Below are positions 1 to 8,799 of a stretch of 64,000 bases of DNA, piece by piece (position 1 is the first letter of the stretch; each line of letters starts with the position of its first letter). The position numbers and the translations under genes were made by a program. The stretch is from positions 558,001-622,000 of the forward strand of contig CAWHRE010000010.1 in assembly GCA_963831705.1 (NCBI GenBank). Direction: 5' to 3'. Below the pieces are notes generated by a model. The model had not been told where the DNA came from. It saw only the letters and a program-made list of their open reading frames with translations, and ran no database searches. This DNA is from DASQPR01 sp963831705. Its GTDB lineage: Bacteria > Actinomycetota > Actinomycetes > Mycobacteriales > Micromonosporaceae.

Positions 1-112
1 AACCGGTTTTGGTGATCCGCTTCAGATATACGGCCGGGATGATCTGGTCCGTGTCTACATCGGAACGGCGGAGTGGAACGGCCGTACCGGTGAGGGTCTT
101 CACTGCTTCCAT
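1..112 (-). CDS. leuD: 3-isopropylmalate dehydratase small subunit (partial, cut by window start)
   Basis: Only the first 37 codons are present; the gene continues beyond position 1. The translation begins MEAVKTLTGTAVPL and contains DVDTDQIIPA, the N-terminal signature of LeuD, the swivelling small subunit that joins LeuC to isomerise 2- to 3-isopropylmalate in leucine synthesis. The ATG at 112 follows an AGGAGA ribosome site at a normal distance and lies 25 nt after the leuC stop, so the two genes form one operon. Confidence 0.93.
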   Translation of the reverse strand, partial: MEAVKTLTGTAVPLRRSDVDTDQIIPAVYLKRITKTG

Positions 113-137
113 CGGATTCTCCTGCTTAGACGAGCGG

Positions 138-1547
138 TCAGTTCAAGTCGGCGGGCGTGGCGAACCGGCCGGTGACCGCGGTGGCGGCGGCGACCTGCGG
201 CGATACGAGGTGGGTACGCGAACCCTTTCCCTGCCGACCTTCGAAGTTCCGGTTCGAGGTCGAGGCGGCTCGCTGGCCGACCGCGACCGTGTCCGGGTTC
301 ATGCCCAGGCACATCGAGCACCCGGCAAAACGCCACTCGGCACCGGCATCCGTGAAGATCTGGTCGAGGCCCTCGGCCATCGCGCGTTCCCGCACCGCCG
401 CCGAGCCCGGCACCACCAGCATCCGTACGCCGTCGGCCACCTTCCGGCCACGAAGCACGTCCGCTGCCGCACGCAGATCCTCGATCCGGCCGTTCGTGCA
501 GGAGCCGACGAACACGACGTCCACCGGGATGTCCCGCATCGGCGTGCCCGGAGCGAGATCCATGTACGCGAGCGCCCGCTCGGCCGCGCCACGCGCCGCC
601 TCGTCGTTCATCGAGGCCGGATCCGGCACCACGCCGTCCAGCGCAACGCCCTGGCCCGGGTTGGTGCCCCACGTGACGAACGGTCGGACCGCGCTGGCGT
701 CCACCGTGATCTCGGCGTCGAACACGGCGCCTTCGTCGGTCACGAGCGTCCGCCAGTAGTCCAGTGCCGCGTCCCAGTTCGCACCGGTCGGCGCGTACTG
801 ACGGCCCTTCATGTATGCGAACGTGGTGTTGTCCGGCGCGATCATGCCGGCCTTCGCACCCCACTCGATCGACATGTTCGCGATCGTCATGCGGCCTTCC
901 ATGGACAACGCCCGGATCGCGCTGCCCCGGTATTCCACGACGTGACCGCGCCCCGCGCCCGTACCGACCTGGGTGATCAGTGCCAGCACCAGATCCTTGG
1001 CGGTGACGCCCGGCTGCAGCTCACCTTCGATGTTGACGGCCATCGTCTTCGGCCGGTCCTGCGGCAGCGTCTGCGTCGCGAGGACGTGCTCGACCTGGCT
1101 CGTGCCGATGCCGAACGCCAGCGCGCCGAAGGCGCCGTGGGTGGACGTGTGCGAGTCGCCGCACACGATCGTCATGCCGGGCTGGGTCAGGCCGATCTGC
1201 GGGCCGAGTACGTGCACGACGCCCTGTTCCGGGTCGCCGAGCGAGTGGATCCGCACGCCGAACTCCGCGCAGTTGCTCCGGAGCGCCTCGATCTGCGTAC
1301 GCGAGATCGGGTCTTCGATCCTCAGCAACGTGGTCGTGGGCGTGTTGTGGTCCTCGGTCGCGATCGTCAGATCGGGACGGCGCACCTTCCTTCCGGTCAA
1401 CCGCAGGCCTTCGAACGCCTGCGGGCTCGTCACCTCGTGGACGAGGTGGAGGTCGACGTAGAGAAGATCGGGTTCACCTGCCGCCGATCGGACGACATGT
1501 GCGTCCCAGACCTTCTCCGCGAGTGTGCGTGGTACTGCTCCCACCAT
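138..1547 (-). CDS. leuC: 3-isopropylmalate dehydratase large subunit
   Basis: LeuC is the aconitase-type [4Fe-4S] large subunit of isopropylmalate isomerase, the second step of leucine synthesis in the cytosol. At 469 residues it has the usual family length. The cluster ligands are visible as Cys350 (VGSCTNGR) and Cys410/Cys413 (AGCSMCLG); the early ATEDHN (residues 63-68) and GDSHTSTHG segments are also typical. leuD follows after 25 nt. The ATG at 1547 sits 6 nt after a TAGGAT box (complement of 1554-1559) and has no Shine-Dalgarno, so the mRNA is probably leaderless. The divergent neighbour is an NdgR-type regulator, whose orthologs control leuCD in Streptomyces. Confidence 0.97.
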   Translation of the reverse strand: MVGAVPRTLAEKVWDAHVVRSAAGEPDLLYVDLHLVHEVTSPQAFEGLRLTGRKVRRPDLTIATEDHNTPTTTLLRIEDPISRTQIEALRSNCAEFGVRIHSLGDPEQGVVHVLGPQIGLTQPGMTIVCGDSHTSTHGAFGALAFGIGTSQVEHVLATQTLPQDRPKTMAVNIEGELQPGVTAKDLVLALITQVGTGAGRGHVVEYRGSAIRALSMEGRMTIANMSIEWGAKAGMIAPDNTTFAYMKGRQYAPTGANWDAALDYWRTLVTDEGAVFDAEITVDASAVRPFVTWGTNPGQGVALDGVVPDPASMNDEAARGAAERALAYMDLAPGTPMRDIPVDVVFVGSCTNGRIEDLRAAADVLRGRKVADGVRMLVVPGSAAVRERAMAEGLDQIFTDAGAEWRFAGCSMCLGMNPDTVAVGQRAASTSNRNFEGRQGKGSRTHLVSPQVAAATAVTGRFATPADLN

Positions 1548-1584
1548 CTGGACATCCTAAAGTTTGGGAGGTATGTTTCGCTGT
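1548..1584. promoter_or_regulatory. Shared leuC/ndgR divergent promoter region
   Basis: Only 37 nt separate the two start codons. On the minus strand TAGGAT (complement of 1554-1559) lies 6 nt before the leuC ATG. On the plus strand TAAAGT (1558-1563) is a possible -10 box for the regulator, followed by GGGAGG (1567-1571). The two -10 boxes overlap by two bases, so the promoters would compete. An NdgR operator is expected here from the family, but I do not see a clear palindrome. Confidence 0.5.
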
Positions 1585-2283
1585 ATGGGACACAGTATGA
1601 GCGGCGTTGGCGTTCTCGACAAGGCCATCGTCATCTTGGGGGCTTGCGTCGACGGCGCCAGCCTCGCAGAACTGGTTGAGCGAACGAAATTGCCGCGGGC
1701 AACGGCGCACCGGCTTGCACAGGCACTCGAGATCCATCGAATGCTGGTACGGGACCCGCAAGGCCGCTGGCGTCCAGGCCCCCGCCTGGGCGAGCTCGCG
1801 AATGCTGCTCCCGATGTGCTCCTTACCGCAGCCGAGCCGATGATCGCCGCATTGCGGGACGCCACCGGCGAAAGCGCCCAACTCTACCTACGCCGGGCCG
1901 ACGAGCGCATTTGCGTCGCCGCCGCCGAGCGCGCCAGCGGGCTGCGCGACACGGTACCGGTCGGATCGGTGCTCCCGATGGTCGCCGGATCGGCCGCGCA
2001 GGTCCTTCTGGCATGGGAGCCGCCCGAGGCCGTCATGCCGCTGCTGCCGCGCTGCAAGTTCACCGGCCGTACGCTCGCGGAGGTTCGCCGCCGCGGCTGG
2101 GCGCAGAGCGTGGCCGAGCGGGAAGCGGGCGTGGCCAGTGTTTCGGCGCCAATCCGGGACCGTACCGGCCGGGTGATCGCCGCAATCAGTGTTTCCGGCC
2201 CGATCGAGCGCCTCGGACGCCGGCCCGGCGACCGGCACGCCATGGCCGTCGTACGAGCAGGTCAGCGCTTGTCTGGTTTGTAA
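1585..2283 (+). CDS. ndgR: IclR-family transcriptional regulator, NdgR type
   Basis: An IclR regulator with an N-terminal winged helix-turn-helix (about residues 5-60, including SGVGVLDKA and PRATAHRL) and a C-terminal effector domain with ESAQLY, RICVAAAERASGLRDTVPVG and GVASVSAPIRD, which closely matches my recollection of Streptomyces NdgR. That protein controls leuCD and other amino-acid genes, and the divergent position beside leuC agrees. In-frame starts are possible at 1564 (TTG), 1573, 1585 and 1597; ATG 1585 lies 13 nt after GGGAGG and gives an N-terminus (MGHSMSGVG) most like known orthologs. A 17-bp hairpin follows the stop. Confidence 0.9.
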   Translation: MGHSMSGVGVLDKAIVILGACVDGASLAELVERTKLPRATAHRLAQALEIHRMLVRDPQGRWRPGPRLGELANAAPDVLLTAAEPMIAALRDATGESAQLYLRRADERICVAAAERASGLRDTVPVGSVLPMVAGSAAQVLLAWEPPEAVMPLLPRCKFTGRTLAEVRRRGWAQSVAEREAGVASVSAPIRDRTGRVIAAISVSGPIERLGRRPGDRHAMAVVRAGQRLSGL

Positions 2284-2297
2284 AGTTCGGTTTGCTG

Positions 2298-2334
2298 AGC
2301 CAGCCCTCGCCGAGACCCTCGGTGAGGGCTGGCT
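2298..2334 (+). terminator. Hairpin terminator after ndgR
   Basis: A 17-bp stem (2298-2314 with 2318-2334, one G-T pair) closes a 3-nt loop. There is no strong U-run, which is common for terminators of high-GC actinobacteria. Confidence 0.8.
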
Positions 2335-2452
2335 TATATCAGGTATTGATCGTTAAGCAATAGATATCTCGGCGCGATCGTTATTGAGTTCCTTGGATTT
2401 TGTGACGTGGCTACCATGACCGGGCACGTCCCATCCTCTGGAAGGAACCCCC

Positions 2453-4396
2453 GTGACTGATCCAACTCCGGCGACGCCGGAGCCGGTCGATGCATCCGCG
2501 CCCGACGCGCTGACCGTTCCGGCGATGCCCGCGCAGCGCACCGATTCCGAAGGCGCGAACGATCCGTGGTCACGGGAGGCCGAGACAGTCGGCGTACCGG
2601 CCTCGGACCTGACCGACGCCCCACTCGATCCGGCCAGCACGCTTGAGGTCAGCGCGGCACCGAGTGACCCGCACGACGGCGCCATGACGGAGATCGCGCC
2701 GGCGGCAGCGGAGGGCACGCCGAAGCGACGACGTCGCCGTACGCCGATCGTGATCTCGGCCTCGGCCGTACTGGTGCTCCTGCTCGGCGTCGGCGCGTAC
2801 GCCGGAGTTCGCGCCTGGACCGGCGCGGGCATCAAGGAGGCGGAATCCGCAGTACCCGCATCGGTGAGCGCGTTCGCCCGGATCGACATCAAGCCTGGCT
2901 ACCGCGACCAGCTCGCGTTCGACAATCTGGTCAAGAAGTTCCCGACCGGCAAGTCGACCCAGGACTTCTTGACGACCGAGGAAACGAACGTCTCGAAGAG
3001 CGCGGGCCTGAACTTCAACGCCGACGTGAAGCCGTGGTTCGCCGGCCAGGTCGGCGCGGCCGAGTGGACGAACGCGGCGGGCAAGCCGGTCAGCCTGCTC
3101 GTGTTTTCGAGCAAGGACGACGCGGCCGCGAAGACCGCGCTCGGCAAGGTGCAGGCGAAGGAGGGCAAGGACTTCGGCTTCGTGCTGAGCAACGGGTTCG
3201 CCATCATCGCCGGGTCGGACACCGCTCAGCCGGACGCGGTTGCGGCCGCTGCGGCGGCGAAGGCGCACAACCTCGCCGATTCCCCCACCTACAAGTCGGC
3301 GATTTCGCACCTGGCGGGTCACAACCTGGTCATCGCGTACGTCGACCTGGCGTCGCTGGGCAAGGTCGCCGGCACCCAGATGCCGGGATCCGATCTGCTC
3401 GGCAGCGATAGCGACCCGCTTCCCGGATCCGACGCATCTTGCCCGGCCGTCCTACCGACGATCGACCCGTCCAGCACTACCGACCCGTTCGGCGGAATCG
3501 ATCCGATGTGCTTCATCAACTCGCCGACGGGCGGCCTGGGCGGTACCGATTCGATCGGCGGCTCGAGTTCGATGATGCCGGGCCTCCTGGCCAGCAGCGC
3601 CTTGAGCGGTGCATTCGCAACGCTCAAGGGCACGATCGTGATCGGCGGTAGCGTCGTCGACGACGGTGTGGAAATCCGCGCGCACATCGATGGGCTCTCC
3701 GCCGACGCAACGCGGACCGCCGGCGTGGACGTCGCGAAGACGCTGCAGGCGATGCCGGACACCACGGTCGTCGGCGTGGCGCTCGATGGTCTCGACCCGA
3801 AGAGTTCTGCGGCGACCTCGCTTGCCCAGTCGCTGAGCGGCCTCTCCGGCATGCTCACCGGCGGTTCGATCGGTTTCGCCAGTCCCGATGGCCCAACCGG
3901 TAACGGCGCCGCGATTGCACAGATCCTGCAGAACCTCGCCGGCCCGATTCAGTCGATCATGACCTCGAAGGTGATCAGCCTGGCCCTGACCGGCATGACC
4001 GGCGGCATCCCGACCGGTTACGTGTCGGTCGACTTCGGTAGCGCGGCCGACGCCTCGAGCACGATGACCGCGATTCAGTCGGTCATGAACGCTGGGCAGA
4101 TCCCCGGTGTGTCGATCGACCAGAACGGTGCCCAGATCAAGGCAACGATCGGTGGACCGGCGAGCAGCGGCAAGCTCAGCAGCGTCGGCCTGTTCACCGA
4201 GGCGACGAAGGGCATGTCGAACGACAGCATGATGGCGTACGTCAACGTCCAGAAACTGGTCGCGGCCATGAATGCTAAGGGCTCGGGCATGACGGCTCAG
4301 CAGAAGGCGCAGATCGCACCGATCAAGGCGATCGCAGTCTCCACGACAAGTGCCGGAACATCATCCGATGAACTGGTACGCGTAATTATCAAGTAA
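2453..4396 (+). CDS. DUF3352-type membrane-anchored protein
   Basis: A 647-residue protein with three parts. Residues 1-90 are a charged, Pro/Ala-rich cytoplasmic tail ending in KRRRRR. Residues about 98-120 form one transmembrane helix. The rest is a large predicted extracytoplasmic domain that begins with PASVSAFARIDIKPGYRDQ, the usual opening of DUF3352, a mostly actinobacterial family of unknown function. A Gly/Ser/Asp-rich stretch occurs around residues 310-375. The GTG start at 2453 follows GGAAGGA. It stands alone between two terminators, so context gives no function. Confidence 0.8.
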   Translation: MTDPTPATPEPVDASAPDALTVPAMPAQRTDSEGANDPWSREAETVGVPASDLTDAPLDPASTLEVSAAPSDPHDGAMTEIAPAAAEGTPKRRRRRTPIVISASAVLVLLLGVGAYAGVRAWTGAGIKEAESAVPASVSAFARIDIKPGYRDQLAFDNLVKKFPTGKSTQDFLTTEETNVSKSAGLNFNADVKPWFAGQVGAAEWTNAAGKPVSLLVFSSKDDAAAKTALGKVQAKEGKDFGFVLSNGFAIIAGSDTAQPDAVAAAAAAKAHNLADSPTYKSAISHLAGHNLVIAYVDLASLGKVAGTQMPGSDLLGSDSDPLPGSDASCPAVLPTIDPSSTTDPFGGIDPMCFINSPTGGLGGTDSIGGSSSMMPGLLASSALSGAFATLKGTIVIGGSVVDDGVEIRAHIDGLSADATRTAGVDVAKTLQAMPDTTVVGVALDGLDPKSSAATSLAQSLSGLSGMLTGGSIGFASPDGPTGNGAAIAQILQNLAGPIQSIMTSKVISLALTGMTGGIPTGYVSVDFGSAADASSTMTAIQSVMNAGQIPGVSIDQNGAQIKATIGGPASSGKLSSVGLFTEATKGMSNDSMMAYVNVQKLVAAMNAKGSGMTAQQKAQIAPIKAIAVSTTSAGTSSDELVRVIIK

Positions 4397-4411
4397 CCAC
4401 AGCGCCGAAGC

Positions 4412-4441
4412 AGCCCCGTCACCCGCTCGGGTGGCGGGGCT
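4412..4441. terminator. Bidirectional hairpin terminator
   Basis: A 13-bp stem (4412-4424 with 4429-4441, one T-G pair) with a GCTC loop lies between two convergent genes and can serve both. A short T-run follows on the plus strand. Confidence 0.8.
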
Positions 4442-4453
4442 GAACATTTTCAG

Positions 4454-5098
4454 TCAGCTCGAACTTGCGGCGACGAGCAGCAGGCTCGATGCCAGGCTCC
4501 GGTACGGTTTCCAGCGCAGCGCGAGGTCCGCCACTTCGGCTGGGCTCGGAAGACGGTCGAAGCCGTACTGCGCCTTCACCGCATGACGCAGCGCGAGGTC
4601 GTCCGGACGAATGACATCGGGGCGTCGCAATGCAATCAAAAGGGCCCCGTTGACCGTCCATGCGCCGACCCCCTTGATCTGGGTGAGCTGCCTGACCACC
4701 TCCTCGTCCGGCAGCTCACGAAGCGCGCGCTCGGACAGGCTCCCGTCACGAAAGCGCGCTGCCACATCCAGGATGGTGGTGGCCTTGCGGCGAGAAAAAC
4801 CGAGACCACGCAGCGTGTCCTGGTCAACGGCCTCGATTTCGGAGGGCTCCGGCACCCGCCCACCGAATCGGTCGGTGAGGCGCCCGAATATTGCGGTCGC
4901 CGCGGCCACCGAGATCTGCTGCCCGATGATCTGAAAGACCAGTGCGCCGAACAGGTCCATGGGGGGAAGTCGCCGTACCCAGGCGTCGGGATCGAAGTCG
5001 GGTCGACCGTCGATCAGCACTCGGAGTACCGGATCCGCCACACGCAGGAACGCAAGCCCGCTCTGAATATCCTGCGCTCGCGCTGTTTCACGCCGCAC
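4454..5098 (-). CDS. DNA-3-methyladenine glycosylase, AlkA/HhH-GPD type
   Basis: Base-excision repair glycosylase of the HhH-GPD superfamily that removes alkylated purines. The helix-hairpin-helix is LTQIKGVGAWTV (residues about 138-149) and the catalytic aspartate is expected at Asp167 in RPDDLALR. FQIIGQQIS near residue 55 is also typical. At 214 residues it matches short bacterial AlkA-like proteins that lack the E. coli N-terminal Ada-like domain. The GTG at 5098 has no ribosome site; TAGCGT lies 8 nt upstream, so the mRNA may be leaderless. Exact substrate range cannot be read from the sequence. Confidence 0.88.
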   Translation of the reverse strand: MRRETARAQDIQSGLAFLRVADPVLRVLIDGRPDFDPDAWVRRLPPMDLFGALVFQIIGQQISVAAATAIFGRLTDRFGGRVPEPSEIEAVDQDTLRGLGFSRRKATTILDVAARFRDGSLSERALRELPDEEVVRQLTQIKGVGAWTVNGALLIALRRPDVIRPDDLALRHAVKAQYGFDRLPSPAEVADLALRWKPYRSLASSLLLVAASSS

Positions 5099-5370
5099 AC
5101 CCTCAGACGCTACCGGTCGGCCAGCTCGTCAGCGGCCGGAACGAGGCTGTCATACCGCGGGATCAGCCTCAAGATTCCAAGATCGAGCGGTCTCGACGTG
5201 AGCTTCCTGCAGCCCGATGCCCGGATCGACCGGGATGAGCAACGTATCCGGGCGTCTTCCGGCCCACCCGAGGGCGGTCGCACCTAGTGGAGCGTAGTAA
5301 ACGCGTTGGCGCGTCGTCGAGCGCGTTGTTACCTTGGTCCCTGGGTAACAACGACGGATGGGAGAACCCG
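5099..5370. other. Intergenic stretch, no gene called
   Basis: No convincing gene. On the minus strand one frame is open from about 5340 to a stop at 5150-5152 and encodes a protein-like stretch (GWAGRRPDTLLIPVDPG), but it lacks a usable start codon and matches no family I know. It may be a remnant or chance. The region should also hold the promoter of the gene starting at 5371. Confidence 0.3.
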
Positions 5371-5682
5371 ATGGAGACCGTAGCCGTGGAACGAGTTCAG
5401 CTGGGCGTACGGATGGAGAAGCGGATGGTGAAGGTCCTCAAGGGACTGGCCGAGTTCAACGGCGAGACGCTGGGCGAGTTGCTCGAGAAGATCGTGCTGC
5501 ACTCGTTCGAGCCGGTGCCCGGCGAGGAGGGCGAGGCGTGTGCGAGTCCGCACGGCAAGAAGGCCCTGGTCGCGATCGGTGACCTCAAGCGGATCTACGG
5601 CATGGATCAGGACGTGCACGCCAGCCGCGCGTGGGAGGGCCAGGACCTAGACGGAGTCCGCCGGGATCAGCAAATCGGTTAG
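5371..5682 (+). CDS. Small protein with ribbon-helix-helix-like N-terminus, unknown function
   Basis: A 103-residue protein beginning METVAVERVQLGVRMEK. Residues 7-45 resemble a ribbon-helix-helix fold: a short strand (VERVQLGVRM) and two helices (KRMVKVLKGLAEF and TLGELLEKIVLHSF). The rest has no motif I recognise. The ATG at 5371 follows GGGAGA at good spacing and is preferred over an in-frame start at 5287. The last 36 nt overlap the 3' end of the convergent peroxidase gene. DNA binding is inferred only from the fold-like pattern. Confidence 0.6.
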   Translation: METVAVERVQLGVRMEKRMVKVLKGLAEFNGETLGELLEKIVLHSFEPVPGEEGEACASPHGKKALVAIGDLKRIYGMDQDVHASRAWEGQDLDGVRRDQQIG

Positions 5683-7194
5683 CCCGAAGCGTGGTCCCGC
5701 CGCGGGCAGGTTCGGTTGCCAGCCCGGGTCCTGGCTCAAGTAACTGAGCGAATCGGCCCGCAGCAGGCCGATCAGAACCTCGGTGACGATGCGGCCACCC
5801 ACTGGACCGAGGCCGTTTCCGTCGGCCCGGTGCTCGGCTTCCTTCAGGATGTAGTACCAGAGCGGCGTTCCGGCGCCCCATTCATATCCCAGTTCAGCCC
5901 GCGTGAGCGGGTCGACTCCCATGAGTTCGGCGATTTTTTCGCCGCTCGGTAGTTCGGTCGTCTCACCGCGCACGAGGTCACGAACCGCCAGCGACCGGTA
6001 CGCGTCGACGTCGACCGCGCCAGTGACCTTTTCGGGAAGTCCGATCAGGCTTGCCGCCAGGTGGCCGTCGAGACGTTTGGCGCGCTGGGCCGGCGGGCGG
6101 CCTGCCACGTCGAAGATCTGCGTGAGATCCAGCCGCCGATCGATCGGAAGTGGTCCGAAGCTGACCAGATCCGGAAACACCGGTACGGCCGGGCCGTCAG
6201 CGGTCAGCTGGTACGCGTGCCGGATCTGACCGTGCCCGTACCGGTACGCGGCATCGGCGAATTCCAGCGGGATGTACGCCTCCCCGATCTTGGGCGCGAA
6301 CCACCGCCCACCATCGGTGATGACCTCCTGTACGAGCGGTTCCCCAACGAGGCGCGGCAGGAAGTCGTTCACGACAACCCACTCGTAGTGCCACGTCAAC
6401 GTCCGACGTGCCTCGTCAAACACCGAACCCTCGGGCACGCCCTGCGACCGCAGCCGATCGACAATGCGGTTGTGAGTTTGGAGAAGTGCCACGTGCAGGC
6501 TGAGCGTGAACAGATGCACATCGTTGCGTGGGTCGCCGATGAGCGCCACGCCCTGGAGGTTGCGTGGCACGTCGCCGCCGTCCGGTCCGAGCAGGAACTT
6601 CGCGGGATCCGTGGCGTCGAACAGGAACGGCGAGCCGATCGGTCCGTCCGAGTAAAGGATTTCCAGGTTGAGCATCGGCGCCCGCGCGTTGCGGAGCGTC
6701 TCCGGTGCCGCTCCGCCGGCGATCGGCGACCGGTCGGCGGTGATGTCGTGCGCCACCAACTGACCAAAGAACGGCCAGCCGGCCGCTTCGGTCGCATCGT
6801 CATCGCCGCCATTCGACTCGTCCAGGGCAGCGGTCGCGTCGCAGACGCCGCCCGCCGAGCCTTCGCGCATCAGTAGCTGCGGCGCCGCACCCAGCGGCTC
6901 AAGGTCGCGGAACATCCGGCCGTACCTCGCGGGTCCCGTGGGCCGATCGACGGGTCGGCCCGGAACATCCTCATTCGCGGCCGCCACGGGATAGCGAGGC
7001 TCTCCGTCGAGCGCGGAGTCGATGGCGCCGAGAAGGTTCCGCAGCCCGGTCTTCTCCCGTTCGGCGTCCGCAGCTTCATACATCGCGGCCTCACCGGCCA
7101 CCGGCTCGGCGGCTTCTTCCTCGGCAAGCTCCGCTTCCACGACAGTCTTAAGGCCCCTGAGCTTGGCACCATGGTCCAACCGCGTGATCATCAT
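5647..7194 (-). CDS. Animal-type heme peroxidase family protein
   Basis: A 515-residue member of the peroxidase-cyclooxygenase superfamily, which oxidises substrates with hydrogen peroxide using covalent or bound heme. The distal histidine is visible at His149 in FFGQLVAHDITAD, a likely catalytic arginine at Arg223 in DPRNDVH, and the proximal histidine at His321 in AYRYGHGQIR. THNRIVDRL around residue 240 is also typical. There is no signal peptide or carrier domain, so it is a short, presumably cytoplasmic bacterial form. ATG codons at 7194 and 7191 follow GGGAG. The natural substrate is unknown, and the neighbours give no clue. Confidence 0.88.
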   Translation of the reverse strand: MMITRLDHGAKLRGLKTVVEAELAEEEAAEPVAGEAAMYEAADAEREKTGLRNLLGAIDSALDGEPRYPVAAANEDVPGRPVDRPTGPARYGRMFRDLEPLGAAPQLLMREGSAGGVCDATAALDESNGGDDDATEAAGWPFFGQLVAHDITADRSPIAGGAAPETLRNARAPMLNLEILYSDGPIGSPFLFDATDPAKFLLGPDGGDVPRNLQGVALIGDPRNDVHLFTLSLHVALLQTHNRIVDRLRSQGVPEGSVFDEARRTLTWHYEWVVVNDFLPRLVGEPLVQEVITDGGRWFAPKIGEAYIPLEFADAAYRYGHGQIRHAYQLTADGPAVPVFPDLVSFGPLPIDRRLDLTQIFDVAGRPPAQRAKRLDGHLAASLIGLPEKVTGAVDVDAYRSLAVRDLVRGETTELPSGEKIAELMGVDPLTRAELGYEWGAGTPLWYYILKEAEHRADGNGLGPVGGRIVTEVLIGLLRADSLSYLSQDPGWQPNLPAAGPRFGLTDLLIPADSV

Positions 7195-7315
7195 CTACTC
7201 CCATCCAACGATTCCGCTGGGCGTCATCACCCCTCATTGCCAACTAAGACAAGGCAACGTCGCCATCTGTGACGTCGGCGCGGGTCGCCGGAATCCATGG
7301 TCGGTCGCGCACCAC

Positions 7316-7354
7316 AGAAGCCCTTGACCGGACTATTACTGGTCAAGGGCTTCT
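7316..7354. terminator. Hairpin terminator, copy 1 of a local repeat family
   Basis: A perfect 14-bp stem (AGAAGCCCTTGACC at 7316-7329 with 7341-7354) around an 11-nt loop, just after the VOC gene, which reads leftwards. Closely similar hairpins occur at 8800-8837 and 9606-9647. Confidence 0.8.
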
Positions 7355-7360
7355 TGGCAT

Positions 7361-7822
7361 TCACTCGGACTTCTCGACGGACGTGCTCGACGGCCAGTGA
7401 GCGGGCGACCAGTCACCCTCCGGGTCGGTGGTCTGCCCCACTTCGATCAGATGACCGTCGGGATCGCGGATGTAGCAGCGTTTCTCATACAGGTGCTGTT
7501 TCGGCGGTGTCAGGAATTGAGCACCCCGAGCGCTCCATTCGGCGTAGACGGCGTCGATGTCTTTGACTCGAATATTCAGGAAGCTGCTCACCCGGTCAGG
7601 ATCGCGCGGCGTTTCCAGGATGACCGTGGGCTTGTCGTCGGTCGGGCCTCCGCCGCCATTGATGACAATCCAACTGTTGGCAAGCGCAATGTTGACCGGG
7701 TCTCCGGGACGTTCCACCCTGCCGCCGAGCACTTCGGTGTAGAAGCGCCGAGATTGTTCGACATCGTCCGAGACGATGAAGTGGGTCAGCACAATTCCTT
7801 CTGATGGAGAGAGCTCGGCCAT
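7361..7822 (-). CDS. VOC (glyoxalase/bleomycin-resistance fold) family protein
   Basis: A 153-residue single-unit vicinal-oxygen-chelate protein. The N-terminal half has LTHFIVSDDVEQSRRFYTEVLGG, and the C-terminal half ends CYIRDPDGHLIEVGQ, the usual metal-site edge of the family. His14 (LTHF) and Glu in LIEVG are candidate metal ligands. Members are isomerases, dioxygenases or drug-binding proteins, and substrate cannot be inferred. The ATG follows GGAAGGAG. It lies upstream of a terminator hairpin and is read in the same direction as the carbonic-anhydrase-like gene 40 nt before it, so the two may be co-transcribed. Confidence 0.85.
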   Translation of the reverse strand: MAELSPSEGIVLTHFIVSDDVEQSRRFYTEVLGGRVERPGDPVNIALANSWIVINGGGGPTDDKPTVILETPRDPDRVSSFLNIRVKDIDAVYAEWSARGAQFLTPPKQHLYEKRCYIRDPDGHLIEVGQTTDPEGDWSPAHWPSSTSVEKSE

Positions 7823-7862
7823 CTGGCTCCTTCCAGCTCTGCTTCATGGACCGGCGACTGTC

Positions 7863-8384
7863 TTAGCTAGTGGCGGTCTCCCCGTCCGGGAACACTTCAT
7901 TGAGCCGCCCGTTGCTGACGTCGTACACGAAGCCCCTGATCGGGACCTTTTCCGAGAGCCACGGATGCGATCTGGCCTTCTCGATCTGCTCCTTGGTGCT
8001 CGCCTCGGCGTCGGTGAAGCTGTAGAACTTGGCCGGCGCTATTGGCGCCTGGCCGGTCTCCTTGCGGAGCCGGGCCTCCAATTCGCTATCGGTGAACCTG
8101 AGCATCCCGCAGTCGGTGTGATTGATGATCATTATCTCGCGGGTGCCCAGCAGCTTGGTCGACAGAACAAGCGACCGGACTGCGTCGTCATCGATCACGG
8201 TGCCAAAATTTCTGATCATATCCACATCGTCGGCGGCTACATCCAGCATCTGCTCGATACCGGTTAGCCGGGGATCCGCACAGGTGACGATCGCGATCTT
8301 GGGCGCCGGCGGTCCCCCACGGCGGGGGTCGTAGCCGTTGGCGATGGTTGCGTTCGCGCTCAGCGCGTCATCAATCATGGTCAT
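7863..8384 (-). CDS. Beta-carbonic-anhydrase-like protein
   Basis: A 173-residue beta-class carbonic anhydrase homolog, an enzyme that interconverts CO2 and bicarbonate with zinc. The zinc ligands are present as Cys35 (VTCADPR), His89 and Cys92 (NHTDCG), and the Asp37-Arg39 dyad is intact. The usual RNAG segment is replaced by RNFGTVIDDD, and the C-terminus is short, as in the small type seen in mycobacteria and other actinobacteria. AAGGAGAG precedes the ATG. The VOC gene follows after 40 nt on the same strand. Activity is likely but untested for this subtype. Confidence 0.85.
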   Translation of the reverse strand: MTMIDDALSANATIANGYDPRRGGPPAPKIAIVTCADPRLTGIEQMLDVAADDVDMIRNFGTVIDDDAVRSLVLSTKLLGTREIMIINHTDCGMLRFTDSELEARLRKETGQAPIAPAKFYSFTDAEASTKEQIEKARSHPWLSEKVPIRGFVYDVSNGRLNEVFPDGETATS

Positions 8385-8799
8385 GACTGCTCTCCTTCTC
8401 GTGTTTGCCGATCGTTTCCCTATCCGACAAGGCGATCGGTGCCTGGTCGTCTCTCCACGTTTGTTCGCGGGCTATGGCCCGGGTTCCGGCGGCAAGCGTC
8501 CGCACGACCAGGACATCCAGAGCGATGACCGTCAGTGGTCAGGCCGGGTATTAGCAGACGAAGCAGAAGCTGCTGAGCGCCCGCAGGCGGCGCCAGGCCG
8601 ACGCCAAGTTCGCACGCCCACATCGCCGCAGAGGACCCCGAAGCCGACGCTCCCTGGCGGTCAATGAAGAACGCTACTCGGGAACGATGGCAAATTTGCC
8701 GGAAACAGATGGCTGCCCGGAGACCTGATATCAAGCCCATCCGACGTCGTTCGGGCGACCGGACTGTGTGGGTTGGCCCAAGCTGGTCGTACGAACGAC
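8385..8799. other. 415-bp stretch without a recognisable gene
   Basis: Open frames here have poor codon bias and no family resemblance, so I call none. Visible structure is limited to a 12-bp palindrome GGCAAATTTGCC near 8688-8699 and an inverted repeat GGTCGT-N4-ACGACC at 8785-8800 that abuts the second terminator copy. Confidence 0.4.

Noticed and set aside
9..1679. 556-codon frame opposite leuC
   Set aside because: Shadow of leuC; Arg/His/Asp-rich with no motif.
5169..5351. 60-codon minus-strand frame upstream of the small RHH-like gene
   Set aside because: No support; a different frame of the same strand looks more protein-like but has no start codon.
8420..8740. 106-codon minus-strand frame in the 8.4-8.8 kb gap
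   Set aside because: Start without ribosome site or -10 box, atypical composition, no recognisable family.
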